From positions 23,344 to 31,072 of the forward strand of contig NQOH01000004.1 in the NCBI GenBank assembly GCA_003585735.1: a DNA stretch of 7,729 nucleotides, written 5' to 3'. The stretch is from Gardnerella kenyensis (lineage in GTDB: Bacteria; Actinomycetota; Actinomycetes; Actinomycetales; Bifidobacteriaceae). Of the stretch, positions 1 through 5,536 are shown in pieces; the first letter of the stretch is position 1; each line of letters starts with the position of its first letter. The notes below the pieces were generated by a model. That model searched no databases. It worked only from the letters and a program-made list of their open reading frames with translations, and had not been told where the DNA came from. The position numbers and the translations under genes were made by a program.

Positions 1-2
1 TG

Positions 3-16
3 ACGCGTACCGTCTA
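3..16 (+). repeat. Left arm of an imperfect inverted repeat bracketing luxS and the GNAT gene
   Basis: ACGCGTAC followed directly by CGTCTA is seen here. The same two blocks, in the same order on the opposite strand, occur at 1132-1156 but separated there by 9 extra bases. The core GTACCGTCTA (7-16) is a perfect 10-bp inverted match to 1132-1141. It lies in the leader of luxS, just inside the window edge, so its left extent cannot be judged. It may be a relic of a small mobile cassette or a chance or regulatory similarity. Confidence 0.4.
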
Positions 17-68
17 ATATAGAGAGTGAAAACATAATAGGAACGCAACAGTAAGTGAGGGATAGATT

Positions 69-563
69 ATGAGTGAGCATGCGGTTTCGCATCCGCGTCC
101 GGAAAGTTTTGAACTTGATCATACAAAAGTAAAGGCACCTTATGTGCGTTATATTGATACGCAACACGGCCCTCACGGAGATGTAATTTCGAATTACGAT
201 ATCCGCTTAACTCAGCCTAATGAAGAAGCGATACCAACGGCTGCTTTGCACACAATTGAACATACTCTTGCGGTGCTGCTTCGAGAGCGAATTGATGGTT
301 ATATTGATTGCTCACCATTTGGTTGCCGAACCGGATTCCACTTACTTACGTGGGGTGAGCACAGTACTGAAGATGTTGCTCGCGCTTTGAAGGAATCGCT
401 TGAGTTTATTGCATTTAAGGCGACTTGGGATGATGTTCCTGCAACAACTATTGAATCTTGCGGAAATTACCGAGATCATAGCTTATTTGGCGCTCAGCAG
501 TGGTGTAAAGATATTCTTGCGAAAGGAATTAGTTCAGATCCTTTTGAACGTAAGATTGTGTAA
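69..563 (+). CDS. luxS: S-ribosylhomocysteine lyase (autoinducer-2 synthase LuxS)
   Basis: LuxS is a cytosolic metalloenzyme that splits S-ribosylhomocysteine into homocysteine and DPD, the precursor of the AI-2 signal, as part of the activated methyl cycle. The 164-residue protein has the usual family length and all hallmark residues. The metal ligands are His61 and His65 in the HTIEH motif and Cys131 in ESCGNYRDH. Glu64 is the expected general base, and Cys86 in FGCRTGF is the second catalytic residue. The closing DHSLFGAQQW stretch is also typical. The start at 69 is supported by a purine-rich AGTGAGG about 8 bases upstream. AT-rich hexamers at 15-20 and 34-39 could be -10 elements, but no matching -35 is visible, so the promoter is unresolved. 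A GNAT gene follows after 24 bp with its own ribosome binding site, suggesting co-transcription. No SAH nucleosidase gene (the preceding step) is in the window. Confidence 0.97.
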   Translation: MSEHAVSHPRPESFELDHTKVKAPYVRYIDTQHGPHGDVISNYDIRLTQPNEEAIPTAALHTIEHTLAVLLRERIDGYIDCSPFGCRTGFHLLTWGEHSTEDVARALKESLEFIAFKATWDDVPATTIESCGNYRDHSLFGAQQWCKDILAKGISSDPFERKIV

Positions 564-587
564 AGTAATCTTGGTATAGAGGCTAGC

Positions 588-1130
588 ATGAAAGATATAG
601 CATTAAGAAAAGCGACGTTAGGTGACGTGCGCAATATTGAACATATTTACGAAAATGCTCGCAAATTTATGCGCACTACGGGCAATCCGCACCAGTGGGG
701 CAATAGTTTTCCGTTAATGTCAAGTGTTGTTGAAGACATTCGTTTGCGGCGGTTCAACTTAATTGTTGACATCGACCCGGATAGCGGCGAAGAACGTATT
801 CTAGCGCAGTTTGCTGTATGCGAGGGGCTTGACGAAGTATACGCACATATCGACGGAGCGTGGCTTGACGACGTGTTGCCGTATGTTACTATTCACCGGC
901 TTGCGTCCTCCGGAATTCGTCCAAAAATGGCGACGGAATGCTTGCAATGGACCAAGCAGCATTACAATAACGTGCGTATCGACACTCATCCAGACAATCT
1001 TATTATGCAAAAAGTGATTACTCGCGCCGGCTTTAGCCGATGCGGACTGGTTGTTATTCCTGACCGAGCGCATAGTGCGACGCGTATTGCTTACCAATGG
1101 ATGCGCTCTTGCAATCATGTGATGCAATAA
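588..1130 (+). CDS. GNAT-family N-acetyltransferase, substrate unknown
   Basis: This 180-residue protein looks like a GCN5-related acetyltransferase that would transfer acetyl from acetyl-CoA to an amine. The N-terminus (IALRKATLGDVRNIEHIYENAR, residues 4-25) is the typical beta1-alpha1 opening. Residues 101-121 (THIHRLASSG region) correspond to motif A, and residues 130-156 (RIDTHPDN then AGFSRCGLVV) match the C-terminal half of a subgroup recognised by 'RIDTHxxN...GFxxCG'. The pyrophosphate-binding loop is unusual: the canonical R/Q-x-x-G-x-G/A is replaced by IRPKMA (110-115), lacking the glycines. Cofactor binding may therefore differ or be weaker. The start at 588 has AGAGG at 578-582, 5 bases upstream. 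The close spacing after luxS suggests a shared transcript, but no functional link to AI-2 follows from that. Peptide, small-molecule or protein N-acetylation are all possible. Confidence 0.85.
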   Translation: MKDIALRKATLGDVRNIEHIYENARKFMRTTGNPHQWGNSFPLMSSVVEDIRLRRFNLIVDIDPDSGEERILAQFAVCEGLDEVYAHIDGAWLDDVLPYVTIHRLASSGIRPKMATECLQWTKQHYNNVRIDTHPDNLIMQKVITRAGFSRCGLVVIPDRAHSATRIAYQWMRSCNHVMQ

Positions 1131-1131
1131 A

Positions 1132-1156
1132 TAGACGGTACCAAACGTACGCGTAC
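1132..1156 (-). repeat. Right arm of the inverted repeat bracketing luxS and the GNAT gene
   Basis: On the minus strand this reads ACGCGTAC, then 9 bases, then CGTCTA, matching 3-16 apart from the 9-base spacer. It begins 2 bases after the GNAT stop codon. It also contains the 10-bp palindrome GTACGCGTAC (1147-1156). No U-run follows, so it does not look like an intrinsic terminator, and read-through toward alr is possible. Confidence 0.4.
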
Positions 1157-1160
1157 TGCT

Positions 1161-1210
1161 TCTACTATCTACCGCTATTTACTACTATTTACTACTATCC
1201 ACTACTATAA
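1161..1210 (+). repeat. 10-bp tandem repeat upstream of alr (five units)
   Basis: Five consecutive 10-bp units with consensus ACTACTATTT start at 1161, 1171, 1181, 1191 and 1201. The third and fourth differ only in the last two bases; the first two are more diverged (TCTACTATCT, ACCGCTATTT). The array ends in an AT-rich stretch that could serve as a promoter -10. The period equals about one helical turn, so unit gain or loss would keep sites on the same face of the DNA. Confidence 0.85.
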
Positions 1211-1213
1211 AAT
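1178..1213 (+). promoter_or_regulatory. Possible alr promoter embedded in the tandem repeat
   Basis: TATAAA (1206-1211) or the overlapping TAAAAT (1208-1213, 5 of 6 to TATAAT) could be the -10. The only -35-like hexamers are the repeated TTTACT at 1178-1183 and 1188-1193, and neither gives an ideal 16-18 base spacer. An alternative -10, TACTAT (1203-1208), lies 19 bases from the first TTTACT. The assignment is weak and alr might instead be read from luxS. Confidence 0.3.
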
Positions 1214-1251
1214 TACGCAATGTGTAAAGCGTAATAACGAGCACGAGTAAC

Positions 1252-1257
1252 AGGTGA
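1252..1257 (+). promoter_or_regulatory. Ribosome binding site deciding the alr start
   Basis: AGGTGA matches the anti-Shine-Dalgarno end of 16S rRNA. It abuts a GTG at 1258 but leaves a workable distance (6 bases after AGG) to the ATG at 1261, so the ATG is the better start. Confidence 0.6.
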
Positions 1258-1260
1258 GTG

Positions 1261-2613
1261 ATGAATACAAACGATATTGCAACAATGTTGGCGGAAAACT
1301 ATGCTCGCGCATTAAGTACATACCCGGGTCAGGTAATCGTTGATTTGAAAGCGTTGCGCGACAATATGCGCGCTTTAGTTGAGCGAGTTAGTCAAGATTT
1401 GCAGCCAGGGCAGCACGCTCCCGCGGTTATGGGCGTTGTAAAAGCAAACGGCTACGGGCACGGGCTTATTCCTAGCGCGCTAGCAGCATTGGCTGGGGGA
1501 GCCACATGGCTTGGCGCAGCTCAGCCTTACGAAGCTCTTCGTTTGCGTGAAGCTGGCATTGATTCAAGCCGCTGCCATATTCTTACTTGGCTTACTAGCG
1601 CTCCAACTACTAGATTTTCTGAGCTTATTTCCGAAGATATTGATATTTCTGTAGGCTCTGTTGACTCTCTTGATGCTGTGGCTTTTGCTGCGCGTAATTT
1701 AGGAAAGCCTGCTCGCGTGCACGTAAAAGTTGATACTGGTTTTGGCAGAAACGGTTTTACTCCAGAAGGCTTTGGGGCGGCTCTTGAAAAGTTAAAGCAG
1801 TATGCGAGCGAAGGCGTAATTGAGGTTATTGGCCAGTGGAGCCACTTGGCAGTGGCAGATTCGCCGGATGTTCCAGAATTTGTGGAGGCAACTGAGCGTC
1901 AAATACAGCAGTTCTACGAGTTTACAAAGCGAATGAGTGAAGCTGGTTTAGCGCCTAAAATTCGCCATTTAGCGAATACTGCAGCAACTCTTAACCGTCC
2001 AGAAATTCACTTTGAGCTTGTTCGCCCAGGAATTGGATTGTACGGTTACGAGCCGGATCCTTCAATGGGAACTTCTAAAACTTACGGGCTTAAGCCTGCA
2101 ATGACTCTTCAAGCTCAACTTGGAACTGTAAAAACTGTGGAAGCGGGGCACGGAATATCGTACGGACGCACGTATTTGACTCCAAATAATACTAGCACTG
2201 CTATTGTGCCGCTTGGTTACGCTGACGGCATTTTGCGCTCAGCTTCAGGATTTGACATGCAAGGTATGCGTCACGTAGATAAGACTGGCGGACCTGTGCG
2301 CGTAGAAACAAATAAGGGTGCGCGAGTTTTGAACGTTTCTGGGCGAGTGTGCATGGATCAGTTCATTGTTGATCTTAAAGGTGACGCTTACGAGCTTGGC
2401 GTTAAAGAAGGTAGCACTGTAACGCTTTTTGGACCTGGTAGGGGTGTGGCGTATGCTGAGCCTACTGCAGACGATTGGGCGGCTGCTGCAGGAACAATCA
2501 GCTACGAAATTATGACTGGAATTGGCGCTCGCGTGCCGCGTCTTTACCGTAACGCTTACGAAGTGCTATCTTCTAGCGATATTGCAAAACTAGACGCGAA
2601 AAGTCTTATATAG
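1261..2613 (+). CDS. alr: Alanine racemase (PLP-dependent)
   Basis: Alr interconverts L- and D-alanine in the cytosol and supplies D-alanine for peptidoglycan. With the ATG start the protein has 450 residues, longer than the roughly 360-390 of many Alr enzymes. The excess lies in an N-terminal lead-in, loops and a C-terminal tail. The PLP-binding lysine is Lys61 in the VVKANGYGHG motif. The second catalytic base is Tyr301 in GISYGRTY. Other family blocks are HVKVDTGFGRNGF, GQWSHLAVAD, RHLANTAATL, ELVRPGIGLYGY, VPLGYADGI and SGRVCMDQF, giving the N-terminal TIM barrel followed by the C-terminal beta domain. An in-frame GTG directly before the ATG is rejected because it abuts the ribosome binding site. 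The TAG stop lies inside the first unit of a 14-bp tandem repeat. dgt follows after 51 bp, probably in the same transcript. Confidence 0.96.
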   Translation: MNTNDIATMLAENYARALSTYPGQVIVDLKALRDNMRALVERVSQDLQPGQHAPAVMGVVKANGYGHGLIPSALAALAGGATWLGAAQPYEALRLREAGIDSSRCHILTWLTSAPTTRFSELISEDIDISVGSVDSLDAVAFAARNLGKPARVHVKVDTGFGRNGFTPEGFGAALEKLKQYASEGVIEVIGQWSHLAVADSPDVPEFVEATERQIQQFYEFTKRMSEAGLAPKIRHLANTAATLNRPEIHFELVRPGIGLYGYEPDPSMGTSKTYGLKPAMTLQAQLGTVKTVEAGHGISYGRTYLTPNNTSTAIVPLGYADGILRSASGFDMQGMRHVDKTGGPVRVETNKGARVLNVSGRVCMDQFIVDLKGDAYELGVKEGSTVTLFGPGRGVAYAEPTADDWAAAAGTISYEIMTGIGARVPRLYRNAYEVLSSSDIAKLDAKSLI

Positions 2614-2641
2614 AAAGTCTTATATAGAAAGTCTTATATAA
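2600..2641 (+). repeat. 14-bp tandem repeat over the alr stop codon (three units)
   Basis: AAAGTCTTATATAG is repeated at 2600-2613 and 2614-2627, and a third time at 2628-2641 with the last base changed to A. The TAG of the first unit is the alr stop, so copies added or lost downstream leave the Alr protein unchanged but alter the alr-dgt spacing. The AT-rich TATAAA at 2637-2642 could act as a -10 for dgt, but no -35 is visible. Confidence 0.9.
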
Positions 2642-2664
2642 ATCGCAAATAAAAGAGGTGTTAA

Positions 2665-3948
2665 ATGTGTGACGAAGTAATTGCTTCAGATAACGAAGTC
2701 GTTGGCGAATACGATTTGCACGACACTGAGCGTTGGGCGAGCGAGCCTCATCACACGCGTGCGCGCACACCTTTTGAGCGTGACCGCGCGCGAATCATAC
2801 ATTCATCTGCGCTTCGTAGATTGGGTGCAAAAAGTCAAGTTTTAGTAGCAGGTTCTGACGATTTTGCGCGTACTCGCTTAACGCATACGCTGGAAGTTGC
2901 GCAAATTGGTAGACAGATTGCAGCAATGCTTGGTTGCGATCCAGATGTTGTGGATTGTGCTTGCTTATCGCACGATTTAGGTCACCCTCCTTTTGGACAC
3001 AACGGTGAGCGCGCACTTGCAGAATTGGCGAAAAATATTGGCGGATTTGAAGGAAATGCTCAAACTCTTCGCCTACTTACGCGTTTAGAGCCGAAAGTTT
3101 TTCGGCAAAACGGTCGTAGTGCAGGAGTAAATCTTACGCGTGCAGCTCTTGATGCTGCCGTAAAATACCCGTGGGGATTAGAAGAAGCTCAAGCTCACGA
3201 CAAAGGCGAACGAGACTTAAAATTCTGCGTTTATCCGGATGATCGAGACGTATTTGAATGGCTGAAAATTGGGGCGCCGCACGAAGCAAAACCAATGGAA
3301 TGTCAAATAATGGATCTTTCTGACGATATTGCTTACAGCGTTCACGATATTGAAGATGCGATTGTAACCGGCGCTTTTAACCCGGCTTTAGTTGCGGATT
3401 CTCGCGTAGTGGATCAAGTTATTAGCGAAATGCACGCATGGTATGGGAATCAGTGGGATGCGGATAAGCTTTTGGCGGCTTTGGGGCGTTTGCGCTCTCT
3501 TCACATGTTCCCTGATTCTTTCGATGGTTCGCGCAGAGCTTTGGCGCAGTTGAAGAATATTACTAGCGCTCTTATTGGACGTTTTGCAAGATCTGTTGAG
3601 CATGCTACTCGCGCTTGCTATGGTGACGGTCCGCTTGTGCGCTACCGTGCGAATATTGTGATTCCGGAAGATACTTCGTACGAGATTGTAATGCTAAAAA
3701 GTTTGGCAGTGCATTTTGTTATTGAGCCGCGCGAACACGAGTTTTATAGGAGAGAGCAGAAGATTTTGACGGATTTGGTGGAAGTGTTTATGAGTAAGTC
3801 ACCGCGCTCGCACGATGCTATGGAAGCAGTGTTCGTTGGAGACTGGAACGAGTGCACTAACGACGATGAGCGTCTTCGCGTTGTTATTGACCAAGTAGCA
3901 AGCCTAACTGACGGTTCTGCAGCAGCTCTTCACGCAGCTCTTTGCTAG
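2665..3948 (+). CDS. dgt: HD-domain dGTP triphosphohydrolase-like protein
   Basis: Members of this family hydrolyse dNTPs (classically dGTP) to deoxynucleoside and triphosphate, affecting dNTP pools. The protein has 427 residues, close to the shorter dGTPase-like subgroup common in Actinobacteria. The HD-domain metal ligands are visible: His74 in RTRLTHTLEVAQIGR, His103-Asp104 in CLSHDLGHPPFGHNGE, and an aspartate at 220-221 in MDLSDDIAYSVHDIED. The N-terminal RTPFERDRARIIHSSALRRL block (34-53) is also characteristic, and the C-terminal helical part has no extra domain. The start at 2665 has a good AGAGGTG at 2654-2660. Substrate preference cannot be read from sequence, since many such homologues act on several dNTPs or need dNTP activators. 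In other actinobacteria dnaG is the immediate neighbour; here a minus-strand gene intervenes. Transcription probably ends at the hairpin at 3955-4000. Confidence 0.94.
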   Translation: MCDEVIASDNEVVGEYDLHDTERWASEPHHTRARTPFERDRARIIHSSALRRLGAKSQVLVAGSDDFARTRLTHTLEVAQIGRQIAAMLGCDPDVVDCACLSHDLGHPPFGHNGERALAELAKNIGGFEGNAQTLRLLTRLEPKVFRQNGRSAGVNLTRAALDAAVKYPWGLEEAQAHDKGERDLKFCVYPDDRDVFEWLKIGAPHEAKPMECQIMDLSDDIAYSVHDIEDAIVTGAFNPALVADSRVVDQVISEMHAWYGNQWDADKLLAALGRLRSLHMFPDSFDGSRRALAQLKNITSALIGRFARSVEHATRACYGDGPLVRYRANIVIPEDTSYEIVMLKSLAVHFVIEPREHEFYRREQKILTDLVEVFMSKSPRSHDAMEAVFVGDWNECTNDDERLRVVIDQVASLTDGSAAALHAALC

Positions 3949-3954
3949 GTTTAT

Positions 3955-4000
3955 AAAAAAATAGGCATTGCTTGTGCGTTTAGCAAAACAATGCCTATTT
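3955..4000. terminator. Bidirectional intrinsic terminator between dgt and the secreted-protein gene
   Basis: A perfect 12-bp inverted repeat is formed by 3959-3970 and 3989-4000 (AAATAGGCATTG and its complement). The 18-base loop can pair further (3972-3977 with 3983-3988, one mismatch). For minus-strand transcripts the stem is followed by a run of seven Us (complement of 3955-3961), so it should end the gene at 4082-5323 efficiently. On the + strand, the Us after the stem are fewer, so it probably works less strongly for dgt. Confidence 0.85.
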
Positions 4001-4048
4001 GTAAATTAACTATTTTATGTAAATTAACTATTTTATGTAAATTAACTA
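4001..4048. repeat. 18-bp tandem repeat in the convergent spacer (2.7 units)
   Basis: GTAAATTAACTATTTTAT occurs at 4001-4018 and 4019-4036 without change, and its first 12 bases recur at 4037-4048. The last unit also forms an inverted pair with AATTTAC at 4053-4059. It lies between the terminator stem and the stop codon of the minus-strand gene, so it is in that gene's 3' untranslated region. Confidence 0.9.
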
Positions 4049-4081
4049 ACTAAATTTACTTTAAAAAAGTTAAGTTAATAT

Positions 4082-5323
4082 TTAAGCGTTTAAATCGATA
4101 TCGCTAAAATCAAAGTCGTCCAAATTGAAGTCGTCCAAATTGCTTAAATCGATATCGTCCAAATTGAAGTCATCCAAATTGAAATCGTCCAAATTGAAAT
4201 CGTCCAAATTGAAGTCATCCGAATTTGAGGTATTCGAATTTGAGGTATTCGAATTTGAGTTGTCAAAATTATAAGACTTCATTAAATCATCGAACTCAGG
4301 AGATTCTAAGTAGTCGGAAATTTCCTTCAACCAATCATCTTCAATATCAAGATCTGAAATTTCATCTTCAGAAGGTGCGCCTGCGGAGGACGAGCCTGCA
4401 GAAGGTGCGCTTGCAGAAGGTGCGCCTGCGGAAGGTGCGCCTGCGGAAGGTGCATCTGCGGAAGGTGCGCTTGCGGAAGGTGCATCTTGAGAAGATGGTG
4501 CTTCATTCTTTTCAGAATCTGCAGGATTTGGAGCATCAGGAGATGCAGGTGCAGGATATGCAGGAGATTCTACATGTGAACCTGCTGTGCCGCCCTGAGC
4601 AGCTTCAGAAGCTTTTTTCTTAGCTTGAGCAATTGCATTCTTAAGGCTTGACGTAATCTTCTTTTTAAATTCGGCTGAGGAATCATAGACGTTGCGAACA
4701 GTTGCTAAGTCAGATTCTGCAAAAGACTTATTTCCTAGGAGATTTCTATTCTTAAGGAATTCTTTTGCAGCAGCTTTAAGATTTTCGTCAGCGCCTTTAA
4801 CGTCGTACTTATCGATTGTTTCTGCGTAATCTAATGCTTCTGAATAAGTCTTTTCAAGAGTTTCAAGCTTAGTTTTTAAAGTTCTTTTATATAAATCGCG
4901 CTGTTCTTCAGAAAGTCCCTGCTTATTTTTCCTAAGATCTGCTTCGTACTCTTCTAATGTTTTCGAGGCAAAGCCTGCCATACCTATAACAGCACCATCA
5001 GTAACAGATTCTAATTTTTGATCTTCTGCTTGTGGTTGATTAGCTTCTTGATTAGCTTTTTGATTAGCAGATTCTTTTTTAGCAGCTTCAATTAACTCTG
5101 AAATTTTAGTTTTATCTTTTGGATTTTCTTTCAAAGCATTCAAAACAGCCTGATTTGCAAGAAGACGTGCCCTAAAAGAACCAGGAGCAGGATTCTCAAC
5201 AGGAGTGTTAACTACTGCTGGCGCTTCGTCAGCAAACGCAGTATTGGCAAAACCGCATACAGCAACAAAAGCTGAAACAGTCAGACCGGTGACGGCAACA
5301 GTTTTAGTAAACTTGGTATTCAT
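4082..5323 (-). CDS. Secreted repeat-rich protein of unknown function
   Basis: I do not recognise this 413-residue protein. Residues 1-31 are a clear Sec signal peptide: basic start (K4, K7), hydrophobic core, and a likely AFA/DEA cleavage site after Ala31. Residues 50-240 are Lys/Glu/Ala-rich and should be mostly helical, with possible coiled coil around 123-175 and an Asn/Gln-rich link at 85-102. Residues 280-319 are eight five-residue units of the (D/S/G)APSA type, wall-spanning or linker-like. Residues 320-353 are acidic and non-repetitive. Residues 356-368 repeat SNSNT. Residues 369-406 are acidic DDFNL-type units. The mature protein has no cysteine. No LPXTG motif, C-terminal membrane segment or lipobox is present, so it is probably released or held non-covalently. 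AAGGAA at 5328-5333 is the ribosome binding site. The gene stands alone on the minus strand between dgt and dnaG, with its own promoter candidate, leader and terminator. An adhesin-like or wall-associated role is possible but only guessed from composition. Confidence 0.88.
   Translation of the reverse strand: MNTKFTKTVAVTGLTVSAFVAVCGFANTAFADEAPAVVNTPVENPAPGSFRARLLANQAVLNALKENPKDKTKISELIEAAKKESANQKANQEANQPQAEDQKLESVTDGAVIGMAGFASKTLEEYEADLRKNKQGLSEEQRDLYKRTLKTKLETLEKTYSEALDYAETIDKYDVKGADENLKAAAKEFLKNRNLLGNKSFAESDLATVRNVYDSSAEFKKKITSSLKNAIAQAKKKASEAAQGGTAGSHVESPAYPAPASPDAPNPADSEKNEAPSSQDAPSASAPSADAPSAGAPSAGAPSASAPSAGSSSAGAPSEDEISDLDIEDDWLKEISDYLESPEFDDLMKSYNFDNSNSNTSNSNTSNSDDFNLDDFNLDDFNLDDFNLDDIDLSNLDDFNLDDFDFSDIDLNA
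4091..4219 (-). repeat. 15-bp coding repeats for acidic DDFNL units
   Basis: This codes residues 369-411 of the secreted protein. Four consecutive DDFNL units (369-388) are followed by DDIDL, then SNL, DDFNL, DDFDF and SDIDL. The DNA units of 15 bp are near-identical, differing mainly at synonymous positions, which implies recent duplication by slippage or recombination that preserves the reading frame. Confidence 0.9.
4217..4258 (-). repeat. 15-bp coding repeats for SNSNT units
   Basis: This codes residues 356-369, reading SNSNT, SNSNT, SNSD. The 15-bp DNA units are almost exact copies on the + strand (GAGGTATTCGAATTT type). They sit directly upstream, in protein order, of the DDFNL array and share its 15-bp period. 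Confidence 0.85.
4367..4486 (-). repeat. 15-bp coding repeats for APSA units (eight units)
   Basis: This codes residues 280-319: eight pentads beginning D, S, D, G, G, S, G, G, mostly followed by APSA, with one SSSA and a final APSE. The GC content is clearly above the surrounding gene. This block explains the long antisense open frames on both strands here. Confidence 0.92.
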
Positions 5324-5421
5324 ATTTTTCCTTGTGTAATTTCCTTCATTTTTTTGTGAAGGAATACTGCATTAACATTTCTGTTTTGCGGTTACTAACC
5401 GCGATGCATGTTTCGCATCAT
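5324..5421 (-). promoter_or_regulatory. Structured 5' leader of the secreted-protein gene
   Basis: If transcription starts near 5421, the leader is about 98 bases and holds three consecutive hairpins. The first pairs GATGC/GCATC (arms 5415-5419 and 5403-5407). The second is a 15-bp perfect dyad, GCGGTTA-C-TAACCGC on the + strand (5388-5402), which could also be a protein operator. The third has an 8-bp stem (5357-5364 with 5341-5348) around an A-rich loop. The 5' arm of the third (UUCCUUCA in RNA) can also pair with the ribosome binding site AAGGAA (5328-5333), so two exclusive structures are possible. A small frame, MLMQYSFTKK (minus 5378-5346), ends inside that hairpin. Regulation is inferred, and the pairings are seen in the sequence. 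Confidence 0.45.
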
Positions 5422-5427
5422 AATTTA

Positions 5428-5457
5428 CTTATACCATACCCCCGTATACAAAATCAA
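5428..5457 (-). promoter_or_regulatory. Candidate promoter of the secreted-protein gene
   Basis: On the minus strand, TTGATT (5452-5457) lies 18 bases from TATAAG (5428-5433). The latter is preceded by TGG, making an extended -10 (TGnTATAAG). This is the best sigma-70-like arrangement I found in the window. It would place the transcript start near 5421. Confidence 0.5.
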
Positions 5458-5536
5458 ATTCGCAACACGCGCAAAAAATTCACAGCATGTTTTTCTTCAT
5501 TACCGCTCGCCGTCGGTTTGCGATAAGCTAGATACC

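Noticed and set aside
801..1127. 108-residue minus-strand frame opposite the GNAT gene
   Set aside because: It lies wholly inside a gene with clear GNAT motifs and has no recognisable protein content.
1258..1260. GTG start for alr
   Set aside because: It directly abuts the AGGTGA ribosome binding site, leaving no room; the ATG at 1261 is better placed.
4091..4219. DDFNL array as a member of the pentapeptide repeat (A(D/N)LXX) family
   Set aside because: The spacing is five, but the position that should hold a small residue is Asp or Phe, so the right-handed helix fold is not supported.
4327..4536. Second minus-strand frame with LPQAHLPQ-type repeats
   Set aside because: It is a frame-shifted reading of the same 15-bp repeats inside the secreted-protein gene.
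4225..4623. 132-residue + strand open frame with basic RLRKVHLRKV-type repeats
   Set aside because: It is the antisense reading of the APSA and SNSNT repeat arrays; the periodicity simply mirrors the real minus-strand gene, and there is no ribosome binding site.
5255..5257. Cys23 of the secreted protein as a lipoprotein cysteine
   Set aside because: The preceding residues V-A-V do not fit a lipobox, which needs a small residue before Cys, and an AFA/DEA signal peptidase I site follows.
5408..5536. 43-residue N-terminal extension of DnaG
   Set aside because: The extension is unlike primase, overlaps the divergent promoter region, and the zinc finger sits at the expected distance from the ATG at 5537.
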